Part shown: positions 22,965 to 31,171 of the stretch, one piece after another | Layout: each line of letters starts with the position of its first letter | Numbering within the stretch: the first letter of the stretch is position 1 | Assembly (NCBI GenBank): GCA_964514285.1 | Contig: CAZEQC010000029.1 | Span: forward strand, 1-40,260 | Source of the DNA: SKLM01 sp964514285 | GTDB lineage: Bacteria; Chloroflexota; Anaerolineae; B4-G1 | Direction of reading: 5' to 3' | DNA: 40,260 nt | The notes under the pieces: model-generated | Database searches by the model: none | What the model was told of the DNA's origin: nothing | What the model saw: only the letters and a program-made list of their open reading frames with translations | Translations under genes and position numbers: made by a program

Positions 22965-24462
22965 TCGAACCAGCGCTCCCGGAGCCGAGGCTCCCGACGT
23001 AAGACCAAACCCGTCCACTACCTTGACCCTGGACGTGGGAACATCTTCCTTGAAAGCCGTGCTCTATACTACCGAGGGGCACGTCCTAGACAAGGTGACC
23101 CTGCGATACGGATACGAGGCCGACCATCCCGGATGGGCCGAAGGCGACCCTGACCAGTGGTGGCGGGCGCTTGAAGACGCCCTCGGTGCGTTGGTCCAGC
23201 GCAGCGACCTCGGGACGGTGGAAGCGATCGCCTGCACCGGTCAGATGCACTCAGCCGTCCTCCTGGACAAAGGGGGCGAGGTGATTCCTCCCACCATTCT
23301 TTGGCTTGACCGCCGGGCCACCCAGGAGACGGAGGAGCTCCAAGAGGCGCTTGAGCTTCCTCCGTACCAACTGAACAGTACCTACACGCTGCCTAAGCTT
23401 CTCTGGCTCAGGCGTCATATGCCGGAGACGCTGGACCGGACCGAAACAATCCTCTGGCCGAAGGATTATCTACGCTACCGTCTGACGGGGATGATCTGCA
23501 CCGATCTGACCGAACCGGGTGGCGCAGCCTTGCTGGATTGGAACGAGATACATTGGGCGGAAGAGCGACTGCGTTTGGTGGGGCTAGATAGAGACGTGCT
23601 GCCGCCCATTCGACCGGCGACCGACGACGGGGGCGCGTTGCTCCCGCAGGTAGCGGCCTCTCTCGATCTTAATCCGGACGCCAAGGTCGTCGTGGGGATG
23701 GGAGACGTGGCCGCCCTCTTCGGCGCTGCGCCGCCCGCAGCGGGGCGGGTCTTCTGCTCCCTGGGCAGCTCCTCCATGGTCTTCGCGCCCATCGCGGAGG
23801 GCCGGCGCATCGAGGATCCCGCCAACAGGTTATACGTCTACCCCTTCGGGCCCTATCCCTTGCTGGGTGGTGTCTCGTCCACGACGGGCTCGGCCCTCGT
23901 CTGGATCTGCGAGCAGGTCCGCGGGGCGGAGTACGAAGCTTGCGTGGCCGACGCCCTGAGCGTCAAGGCCGGAGCGGACGGTCTCTGTTTCGTGCCCTAC
24001 CTGGCGGGCGAGCGGAGCCCCTATTGGAGCGACACCATCCGAGGTGGTTTCCATGGCTTACAGCTGGCCCACACCGGCGCCCATCTGGTGCGTGCGGTGA
24101 TGGAGGGCGTGGCCTACAGCTTGCGCCATCTCATCGATATCTACGAGGAGCTGAACGTCCCCGTTAGGGAGATAGCGCTGGCTGGAGGCGGAGCGACGAC
24201 GGAGGGATGGCCGCAGATCATCGCCGATGTTTGCCAACGGGACGTCCTGATCTACGCGGAGGAGGAGACGGTGACCCGCGTTCTCTTCGCCCTGTGCCAG
24301 GCGAGCCTGGGCAGGGCCGGGTTCGAGGACGCATTGCTGGACACGTTTAGCGCACCGCATATCGTCCGCCACAGGGCAGGACGATCAGACGTGTATGACG
24401 AAGGGTACGCGCGATACCGCGCTTTCTCCGAGTTCGCCAGCCGACGAGCTCGAGAATCTTAA
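22957..24462 (+). CDS. FGGY-family carbohydrate kinase (xylulokinase-like)
   Basis: This 501-residue sugar kinase has the N-terminal phosphate-binding segment LTLDVGTSSLKAVLY, the substrate-loop motif CTGQMHSAVLLD and the C-terminal ALAGGGATTEGWPQI nucleotide-binding motif of the FGGY fold. The likely start is TTG 22957, overlapping the previous stop by 8 nt. Overall shape is nearest to XylB, but FGGY members phosphorylate many ketoses and polyols. Its place after the demethylases and before an aldolase suggests that it phosphorylates the demethylated backbone. Confidence 0.88.
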   Translation: MSDRTSAPGAEAPDVRPNPSTTLTLDVGTSSLKAVLYTTEGHVLDKVTLRYGYEADHPGWAEGDPDQWWRALEDALGALVQRSDLGTVEAIACTGQMHSAVLLDKGGEVIPPTILWLDRRATQETEELQEALELPPYQLNSTYTLPKLLWLRRHMPETLDRTETILWPKDYLRYRLTGMICTDLTEPGGAALLDWNEIHWAEERLRLVGLDRDVLPPIRPATDDGGALLPQVAASLDLNPDAKVVVGMGDVAALFGAAPPAAGRVFCSLGSSSMVFAPIAEGRRIEDPANRLYVYPFGPYPLLGGVSSTTGSALVWICEQVRGAEYEACVADALSVKAGADGLCFVPYLAGERSPYWSDTIRGGFHGLQLAHTGAHLVRAVMEGVAYSLRHLIDIYEELNVPVREIALAGGGATTEGWPQIIADVCQRDVLIYAEEETVTRVLFALCQASLGRAGFEDALLDTFSAPHIVRHRAGRSDVYDEGYARYRAFSEFASRRARES

Positions 24463-24497
24463 TACCGAGTGGTTTCAGAGCGAGAGGGCAAGGAGTC

Positions 24498-25259
24498 ATG
24501 GTCGGAAAGAAGAGAAGACTGAAGCGCCTATTCAGGGGGCCTGAGGGCCGGTGTCTGCTGGTGCCCTTAGACCATGGACCCTGGCTGGGCCCTGTCGAAG
24601 GCATCGTCCAGCCGAAGGCGGTGGTGAAGGAGCTCCTGGCCGGCGGGGCTAACGCCCTGCTCGTCAGCCCTGGCTTTGCTCGGGCTGTCGAACCGGTCCT
24701 CGATCCGGCGACAGCCGTGGTCCTTCGCGTCAGCCTGGCCATGGGGCTGGCGCCGGACGCAACCCAGGAGACGCCGGTGGCGACAGTCGACACGGCCCTT
24801 CGTATGGACGCGGACGCCGTGGCCGTCTCGATCTTCTTTGGTCGCGGCGGTGAGACGGCCACCATGCGCTACTTGGGAGAGCTGACGGAGCGGTGTTCCC
24901 GCTTCGGCATGCCAGTTCTGGCGGAGATGATGCCTCCGCAGGAAGACGCCTACGACGGCAAAGCAGTCGCTCACGCAGCGCGCATCGGTTTTGAACTGGG
25001 CGCGGACATCGTCAAGACGAACTACTGCGGCAACGTAGAGGGGTTCCGGCGCGTGGTTGCCTCGTCCCCGGTGCCCATCTTGACCGCTGGCGGCCCCAGG
25101 AAGGGGGCGGGCAATGACAGCACGCTCCAGCTGGTACGGGAGGTGACGGAGGCCGGGGCTGCCGGTGTGGCCATCGGGCGGCGCGTGTGGCAGTCGGAGG
25201 ATCCAGAGGCCCTGGTTCGGCAGATTCATACCATTCTATTCCCAGATGGCATTGATTAG
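24498..25259 (+). CDS. Class I DhnA/LsrF-type aldolase
   Basis: This 253-residue TIM-barrel protein is of the DhnA/DeoC/LacD group. It has the substrate-phosphate region LLVPLDHGPWLGP near the start, a probable Schiff-base Lys in DIVKTNYCG (about residues 171-179) and a C-terminal phosphate-binding stretch ending in AIGRRVWQ. AAGGAG precedes the ATG. Such enzymes cleave or form bonds in phosphorylated keto-sugars; LsrF-like thiolase or ADH-synthase activity is also possible. Behind the FGGY kinase it is best read as the retro-aldol step for the kinase product. Confidence 0.82.
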   Translation: MVGKKRRLKRLFRGPEGRCLLVPLDHGPWLGPVEGIVQPKAVVKELLAGGANALLVSPGFARAVEPVLDPATAVVLRVSLAMGLAPDATQETPVATVDTALRMDADAVAVSIFFGRGGETATMRYLGELTERCSRFGMPVLAEMMPPQEDAYDGKAVAHAARIGFELGADIVKTNYCGNVEGFRRVVASSPVPILTAGGPRKGAGNDSTLQLVREVTEAGAAGVAIGRRVWQSEDPEALVRQIHTILFPDGID

Positions 25260-25280
25260 CTGGTACCAAGAGAGGCGTCC

Positions 25281-26621
25281 ATGAATCAGCAACAGGTTCG
25301 AGAGAGACTGGCCGAGATCGTCGGTAAGGAGCACGTCACCGATGAGGCATTTATCCGGCTGACGTATACGAGAGACTTTGGCACCCAACCTCCGCGGTGG
25401 CCAGCGTACGTGGTTAGGCCGGGGTCCACGGAGGAGATAGCTGAGGTCTTACAGCTCGCCACCGACCTGCAGATACCCGTCTCGCCACGCGGCGGGGGAT
25501 CCGCTCAGGAAGGCGGATGCCAATCGGAGGGGGGCATCGTTCTCGAGACGCTCCGGCTGGACCGCATCTTGGAGATCGATGAGGACACGGGGACGGTGAC
25601 CGTCGAGGCGGGCATCACCTTCGGGAAACTGATGAACGAGCTTGAGGAGCGAGGCTGGAAGATTGGCATCGCTCCCTCGGGCGCGCTGGCCGGTACGGTC
25701 GGCGCCCATCTCTCTCGGCCCGGCGTGGGCTGGGGCAACATCAAGTACGTCTCACAGGGGAAGCAGGTGATTGGCTTGAAGGCCGTCCTGCCCACCGGGG
25801 AGGTAGTGGAGACCGGGACCGCCGCAAACCCGGCCGCCGATAGCTTCTTCCGCTACGCGCTGGGGCCCGACCTGGCCGGACTCTTCATTGGTGCCGAGGG
25901 AGCATTCGGCATCGTCACCGAGGCAACACTGCGCACGTACCCTTGGCCTGAGAAGATCTACCTGGAGCGCTACATTGGCTCTGACCTCCGTGATGCCATC
26001 GACATCTTTCGCGAGATCGCACGTCACGACCTGGTCTGCTACATCTCTGTGCCGGTCATCAAACCGGGCATGGTCCTCTTCGACGTCAACGTGGAGGGCG
26101 ACGAGATCGAGGTGGAGTACAGAATCGAGAAGATCCGTGGTATCATCTCCGCATATGAAAGCGTCACGTACGAGGGTCCTGAAGCGCCCCAGGCGTTCTG
26201 GGACTATCGCTGGTTCAACACCGGGGAGGAGTTCAAGCAAGGCATTGCTGGCGCCGTCAACTACTTCCTACCGTTCGACAAGCTGGAGGAGGCCACCTAC
26301 GTGATGCGGGAGATCATCGAGCGGCACGGGGTGAAGGAGTACGCGCAGCAGATGTTCCCAGAACCCACAGGATCCGAGCACGTGAGCCTTCTCTTCCATC
26401 ATCCAGACGACCAGGAGGAGCACGAGAAGATCCAGCGCGCACTAGACGAGATGATGGACCGCGCTCTGGCCATGGGAGGAGCCCCTTATTCCAAGGGGCG
26501 GCAGTGGGGACCACACCTGGAACGGCACTTGAGCGACACGGGCTACTGGGGGACGCTCAAGGCGCTGAAGCAGGTCCTCGATCCCAGCCATATTATGAAT
26601 CCCGGCGTCCTCGGGCTGTAG
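25281..26621 (+). CDS. FAD-binding 2-hydroxyacid dehydrogenase, GlcD-like
   Basis: This 446-residue flavoprotein of the PCMH/FAD-oxidase_C type has a FAD-binding domain in its first half (RPGSTEEIAEVLQLA, then SPRGGGSAQEGG and the GALAGTVGAHLSRPG loop). Its C-terminal cap ends in LDPSHIMNPGVLGL. The family oxidises glycolate, D-lactate and related 2-hydroxyacids. The Fe-S gene begins 17 nt later, so the pair probably works like GlcD-GlcF and passes electrons to the quinone pool or another carrier. The hydroxyacid is probably an aldolase product or a C2/C3 acid from the sugar. Confidence 0.88.
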   Translation: MNQQQVRERLAEIVGKEHVTDEAFIRLTYTRDFGTQPPRWPAYVVRPGSTEEIAEVLQLATDLQIPVSPRGGGSAQEGGCQSEGGIVLETLRLDRILEIDEDTGTVTVEAGITFGKLMNELEERGWKIGIAPSGALAGTVGAHLSRPGVGWGNIKYVSQGKQVIGLKAVLPTGEVVETGTAANPAADSFFRYALGPDLAGLFIGAEGAFGIVTEATLRTYPWPEKIYLERYIGSDLRDAIDIFREIARHDLVCYISVPVIKPGMVLFDVNVEGDEIEVEYRIEKIRGIISAYESVTYEGPEAPQAFWDYRWFNTGEEFKQGIAGAVNYFLPFDKLEEATYVMREIIERHGVKEYAQQMFPEPTGSEHVSLLFHHPDDQEEHEKIQRALDEMMDRALAMGGAPYSKGRQWGPHLERHLSDTGYWGTLKALKQVLDPSHIMNPGVLGL

Positions 26622-26638
26622 CAGGTGGGAGGCATTTG

Positions 26639-27787
26639 ATGCTAGAGAAGTACCGGCAGGAGTTGTTTGATTGTTCGCGCTGTGGTTTTTGTCGCGTCTG
26701 GGGCTGGTCGGGGGTCGAGAACGTCTGCCCAACGTACCCCTTCACGGCGGGATGGGAGACGCACTACGCCCGCGGTCGGGTCCGGCTGGCGCAGGCGACG
26801 CTAGACGGGGAGGTGAAGGTCACGGAGCACCTGCTCGAGCATGCCTACGTCTGCACCCTCTGCAGCAGTTGCGAGGCGCACTGCCCCGTGGACCTGCCGC
26901 TGACGGAGATCTTCCACGCCTGGCGTCAGGATCTGGCGGAAGCAGGTCACACACTCCCAGAACACGAGCGCATGATCAAGCTCATAAAGCGTTACTTGAA
27001 TCCTTACGGCCCCAAGATGGATGAGCCGGAGGTGGAAGAGCCGCAGCCGGCCAGGGTGCTTTACTATCCCGGCTGCACAACGACCCGTATGGCCCCCGAG
27101 ATCGTCGAGGCGGTGACGAGCAGCCTGGGCAAGCTGGGGATCGACTTCGCGCTCTTCCAGGAGGACACCTGCTGCAGCATCCCCTTGTACGAGATCGGGC
27201 AGATGTCCGAGGCCGGGGAGATAGCCCGGCAGACCCTGGAGTTGATCGACGCCTACGAGCCGGAGGTACTCCTCACGACCTGCCCCGCTTGCTACCGGGC
27301 GTTCCGCTCGATCTACCCCCAGGAGCTCGGTCTCACGGTCGACTGTGACGTTCAACACATCACGGAATTCCTGCTGCCCCGAGTTCCGGATCGGGTTATC
27401 GAGGTGGTCAAGAAGGTCACCTGGCACGATCCTTGCATTCTGGGCCGCCACTTGGACATGTACGACGAGCCGCGGGAGCTTCTGAAAGCCATCCCCGGGC
27501 TCGAGCTGGTGGAGATGCACTCTAACCGCGAGAATGCTCTCTGCTGTGGGGCCGGCGGCGGCGTCTATTTCGCCGCCCAAAGGACAGCGCGGAACGCCGT
27601 CGGCGCGCGTTTGGAACAGGCCGAGGCGACGGGGGCGGAGGAGATCGTCACATCGTGCCCCAACTGCCACGTGCGGTTCCGTCAGGGCACCCGCATCCAG
27701 CGGATGGAGCTGCGGGCCAAGTCTATTGCCGAGATTATCGACGAGGCGCTTGAAGCGAAGATTGATCCGGAGGACGAGGAGCGCTGA
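26639..27787 (+). CDS. Fe-S oxidoreductase with two CCG domains, GlcF/HdrB-like
   Basis: This protein has 382 residues from ATG 26639 (GGTGGGAGG, 6 nt upstream); an in-frame start further upstream lies inside the previous gene. Two N-terminal [4Fe-4S] motifs are seen. The first (C12-x2-C15-x2-C18) reaches its CysPro only after 11 residues (C30), longer than the usual three; the second, CTLCSSCEAHCP, is standard. Two CCG domains follow (YYPGCTTT with DTCCSIP, then WHDPCILGR with ENALCCGAGGG), as in heterodisulfide reductase B and GlcF. It is the electron-accepting partner of the flavoprotein at 25281. Confidence 0.9.
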   Translation: MLEKYRQELFDCSRCGFCRVWGWSGVENVCPTYPFTAGWETHYARGRVRLAQATLDGEVKVTEHLLEHAYVCTLCSSCEAHCPVDLPLTEIFHAWRQDLAEAGHTLPEHERMIKLIKRYLNPYGPKMDEPEVEEPQPARVLYYPGCTTTRMAPEIVEAVTSSLGKLGIDFALFQEDTCCSIPLYEIGQMSEAGEIARQTLELIDAYEPEVLLTTCPACYRAFRSIYPQELGLTVDCDVQHITEFLLPRVPDRVIEVVKKVTWHDPCILGRHLDMYDEPRELLKAIPGLELVEMHSNRENALCCGAGGGVYFAAQRTARNAVGARLEQAEATGAEEIVTSCPNCHVRFRQGTRIQRMELRAKSIAEIIDEALEAKIDPEDEER

Positions 27788-27788
27788 T

Positions 27789-29201
27789 ATGACGACCACC
27801 CAGGTCGACATCCTGATCCGTGATGCCGTGGTCATCACGCAGAACGAGAATCGGGAGATCATCTACGACGGCTCGGTGGCTATCGACGCTGGGACCATTG
27901 CGGCCGTCGGGCAGACGGACGACATCGTCGGGCGGTACGCGGGCCGAAGGACGCTGGATGGCGCCCAGAAGGCGGTCATCCCGGGTCTGGTGGACACCCA
28001 TCACCACTTCCTGCAGAACTTCCTCAAGGGATCGCGGGATGATCTGGCATTGGAGACGTGGATCGACCAGGTGTCGGCGCCGCGCATCGTCGCAGCCGTC
28101 CAGGACTACCTGGAGGGCAGGCACGGCCTACAGCTTCACGCCACGCGGCTCGGGTGCGTGGAGGCGCTGCGGTCCGGGATCACGTGCATCCTCAACATGG
28201 AGTGGGCCACGGCGGCGGAGATCGTGGAGGTGTACGAGGAGATGGGCATTCGCGCGGCTCACACACTGACGTTGACCGACGTCGATCAATGGCAGGCCTG
28301 TGGGATGCTGCTGCCCATGGATGAGGCGATGCGCCTAGCCGATCGTCTGATCGCGCGCTGCCAGGCGTCGGATCTCGTCTCCTTCTGGTACGGCCTCGCC
28401 TGCCCCAATTCCTGCAGCCGAGAGCTCTTCGAGACGGTGCGCGAGCGGGCGGTCGAAGATGGTTCGCGGCTTCACGTGCACATCGCAGAGACCGAGTTCG
28501 AGTGGCACAACATCCACGAGCTCTACGGCACGACGCCCGTGGGATTTCTGCACGAGATTGGCGTGCTGGGACCGGACGTCCTGGGGGCGCACTGCATCTG
28601 GCTTTCGGACGAGGACATCGAGATCCTCCAGGAGACCGGGACAGCGGTCGCCCACAACCCGGAGTGCAACATGAAGGTCGCCGATGGGGTGGCGCCGGTC
28701 GCCGAGATGGTGGACCAAGGCGTCACCGTCTCCCTGGGGACGGACAGCTGCGCCGTCAACGACAATATGGATCTGTTCGAGGCCATGCGGGTCGCGGCCT
28801 TCCTCCAGAAGGTGACGACCATGAACCCCGCTGTGATACCCGCGGCCCAGGCATTCGATATGGGAACGCTGGGAGGCGCGAGAGCCCTGGGCCTCGGAGA
28901 CCAGATCGGCTCGCTGGAGGTGGGCAAAAGGGCGGACGTGGTCTTGGTCGATCTCTCTCAGGCCCATATGCGGCCCATCAACAGCATTCTAAACAACCTC
29001 GTCTACGCTGCCAGCGCCGCCAGCGACGTGGAGACGGTCATCGTGGATGGAAGGATCGTCGTCGAGGACCGAAAGCTTCTCACCTGTGACGAACAAGAGG
29101 TAATCGCTGAGGCCGAGGCTTTCGCCCTGAGACGCTTCTCAGAGGCGGGGCTGGGGATCTCCCCTTACTATCAGATTGCACGAAAGGAAAGAAACCAATG
29201 A
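27789..29201 (+). CDS. Amidohydrolase, TRZ/ATZ/chlorohydrolase type
   Basis: This protein has 470 residues from ATG 27789, directly after the TGA of the Fe-S gene. It is a metal-dependent hydrolase with H71-x-H73 in VDTHHHF. Further ligand or catalytic residues are in HVHIAETEFEW, LGAHCIWLSDEDI and the Asp of LGTDSCAVNDN. Relatives deaminate or dechlorinate triazines, S-adenosylhomocysteine, guanine and similar rings. It overlaps the next gene by 4 nt (ATGA). Substrate unknown; a deaminase or cyclic-amide hydrolase is likely. Confidence 0.88.
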   Translation: MTTTQVDILIRDAVVITQNENREIIYDGSVAIDAGTIAAVGQTDDIVGRYAGRRTLDGAQKAVIPGLVDTHHHFLQNFLKGSRDDLALETWIDQVSAPRIVAAVQDYLEGRHGLQLHATRLGCVEALRSGITCILNMEWATAAEIVEVYEEMGIRAAHTLTLTDVDQWQACGMLLPMDEAMRLADRLIARCQASDLVSFWYGLACPNSCSRELFETVRERAVEDGSRLHVHIAETEFEWHNIHELYGTTPVGFLHEIGVLGPDVLGAHCIWLSDEDIEILQETGTAVAHNPECNMKVADGVAPVAEMVDQGVTVSLGTDSCAVNDNMDLFEAMRVAAFLQKVTTMNPAVIPAAQAFDMGTLGGARALGLGDQIGSLEVGKRADVVLVDLSQAHMRPINSILNNLVYAASAASDVETVIVDGRIVVEDRKLLTCDEQEVIAEAEAFALRRFSEAGLGISPYYQIARKERNQ

Positions 29202-30247
29202 AAAGAGCTCTGCTTCACGAACCGTTTGAGTTCGTCATCGAGAAGCACGACATACCTAAGCCCGGGCCGGGTGAGGTGCTGGTCAACGTCGCGGCGTGCG
29301 GCATCTGCGGCACGGACATCAACGCGTTTACCGGCAACAACCCCAGCGGGTGGCACATCGTCTACCCCTTCCAGATGGGTCATGAGCTGTCCGGCATCAT
29401 CGCCGCTGTGGGTCCAGACGTGCCAAATGAGCCGGGCCTTCGCGTCGGCGACCGGGTGGTGCCCGACGGTCGCCTGCCCTGCCGGCGCTGTCACTATTGC
29501 CGGCGCGGCCTATTTAATCTGTGCACCGACCAGGACTACGTCGCGGGAGGGTTCTCGGAGTATGCCGTCTATCCCTATCGAAACCTAGTCACCGTGCCCG
29601 ATGGAGTCTCTCTGGAACACGCTGCCTTCGGGGAACCGCTGGGCTGCGTCGTCAACGGGAACGGGCACATCATCGATCCCCCGCTCGGCGGCGTGGGCGT
29701 GGTCATCGGCACGGGGCCTATCGGGATGCTCCACCTACAAATCCTGAAGAGCCGAGGCTTGATGACCATCGGCGTCGATCTGCGCGAGAAACGGCTCAAA
29801 GTGGCCGCAGAGCTGGACGCCGACATCACGATTCAGGCCCAGACTCATCATAAGGTCGATCAGAACGTGGTGGATCGAGTGATGGAGATCACCGACGGTC
29901 GCGGCGCCGAGGTCGTGGTGAGCGCGGCGGGCAACGACACCGCCGTCCTCGATGAGGCAATCAAGATCGCGGCCAAACGAGGACAGATCCTCTACTTCGC
30001 AGCCACGCTGAGCGACCCGGCGACGGTCAACCTAGAGCCGATCCACTACCGGGAGCTGCGTCTCGTGGGCAGCCACGACTCCACCATCGCCCGGTACGAG
30101 ACCGCCCTGGCCCTGCTGAAGACGGGAGCCGTCAACGTGGAGCCCATAATCACCCACCGATTCCCGCTGGAGGAGACCCAGGAGGCCTTTGAGTTCGCCC
30201 GCACGCGGGAGGGCATCAAGGTCATGGTCGTCAACGAGAACCTCTAG
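29198..30247 (+). CDS. Zinc-dependent medium-chain alcohol dehydrogenase
   Basis: This 349-residue NAD(P)-dependent dehydrogenase has catalytic-zinc residues in CGICGTD (Cys37) and GHE (His62-Glu63). The structural-zinc site has all four Cys (C95, C98, C101 and C109). The nucleotide-binding motif GTGPIGMLHLQ follows. It resembles sorbitol/threonine dehydrogenases, so a polyol or amino-alcohol substrate is probable; formaldehyde oxidation is a less likely alternative. The start overlaps the amidohydrolase stop, and the Ftr gene follows 32 nt later. Confidence 0.92.
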   Translation: MKRALLHEPFEFVIEKHDIPKPGPGEVLVNVAACGICGTDINAFTGNNPSGWHIVYPFQMGHELSGIIAAVGPDVPNEPGLRVGDRVVPDGRLPCRRCHYCRRGLFNLCTDQDYVAGGFSEYAVYPYRNLVTVPDGVSLEHAAFGEPLGCVVNGNGHIIDPPLGGVGVVIGTGPIGMLHLQILKSRGLMTIGVDLREKRLKVAAELDADITIQAQTHHKVDQNVVDRVMEITDGRGAEVVVSAAGNDTAVLDEAIKIAAKRGQILYFAATLSDPATVNLEPIHYRELRLVGSHDSTIARYETALALLKTGAVNVEPIITHRFPLEETQEAFEFARTREGIKVMVVNENL

Positions 30248-30279
30248 CGGGACCGCTGCAGAGCAGGAGGTCGACACCT

Positions 30280-31146
30280 ATGAGAATAGGCAACGTCACC
30301 ATTCAGGACACGTTCGCCGAGGCCTGGGACCTGGAGGTCGCGCGCCTGGTGCTCACCGCCATCTCCGAGGACGTCGCTCTCGGGGCTGCCCATCAGTTCG
30401 TGGGTGCCGCCGGCTCGAGCGAGCTCGGCTCCGCCATCAACGGCGGCATCGAGCGCACCGCCTGCCCTCAGGAGACGCCTGACGGCCGGCCAGGGGTCTT
30501 CGTCTCGCTCACCCTGCCTCCGGATCGGCGAGCCGACTTCGTGGAGGAGCTTTCGCTGCGCCTGGTGTTGGCGACGCTGATCCCGACCTGCGCCGTGTAC
30601 GACGCTATGGTCCCGGGGGCAGAGACGGAAGCGATCGATCTCTATGGCCTCACGGCCGATAGATGGCAGGGCTACGAGGAGACACGAGCCGTCGGCGGTC
30701 GGCCGGTGTGCGTCGTCCCAACGACGACCGGCGAGTTCATCTACCAAGAGACGATCTCGCTCTCCACATCGGGCACCGACGGGCATTTCGTGTGCTATGC
30801 GAAAGCTGAGTCCTCGGTTGTGCTGGCCGTGAAGGCGGCCAAGGACGCCATCGCCGGTGTGGACGGCGTATGCCCGATGGGTTTCGGCCTGGAGCAGATC
30901 TTTCGGGAGCTCGACTATGTTCCGGCCCTGAAGGGGCAGAACGAAGACAGCAAGGTGCCGGAGGGTGTCTCATCGATCCTCAACCTGCTGATGTTCGGGG
31001 CATCGCCAGCTGTCATGCGAGAGGGCATAAGGGCCGCCATCAAAGCTGCTGCCCGCGTCGACGGCGTCAAGGAGATCGGAGCAATGAACTTCGGCGGAGA
31101 ATTCGGTCGACATCAGTACCATCTACACGAACTACTTGCAGCATAA
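30280..31146 (+). CDS. ftr: Formylmethanofuran:tetrahydromethanopterin formyltransferase homologue
   Basis: This 288-residue protein matches Ftr/FhcD (about 297 residues) from end to end. It has VTIQDTFAEAW near the N-terminus, the highly conserved ETPDGRPGV at residues 65-73, a GEFIYQETIS segment in the middle and NFGGEFGRHQYHLHEL at the C-terminus. Ftr moves a formyl group between methanofuran and tetrahydromethanopterin in methanogens and methylotrophs. Here it stands without the other fwd/fhc subunits, mch or mtd, between an alcohol dehydrogenase and an aldo/keto reductase. It may handle the C1 unit released by the demethylases or may be a paralogue with a new acyl-transfer role. Confidence 0.88.
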   Translation: MRIGNVTIQDTFAEAWDLEVARLVLTAISEDVALGAAHQFVGAAGSSELGSAINGGIERTACPQETPDGRPGVFVSLTLPPDRRADFVEELSLRLVLATLIPTCAVYDAMVPGAETEAIDLYGLTADRWQGYEETRAVGGRPVCVVPTTTGEFIYQETISLSTSGTDGHFVCYAKAESSVVLAVKAAKDAIAGVDGVCPMGFGLEQIFRELDYVPALKGQNEDSKVPEGVSSILNLLMFGASPAVMREGIRAAIKAAARVDGVKEIGAMNFGGEFGRHQYHLHELLAA

Positions 31147-31171
31147 CCAAACGACAGGAGGAATTCGGACG

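Noticed and set aside
27534..27788. An 85-residue N-terminal extension of the amidohydrolase
   Set aside because: It lies entirely inside the Fe-S gene in another frame and is Arg/Pro-rich. The ATG at 27789 gives the expected family start.
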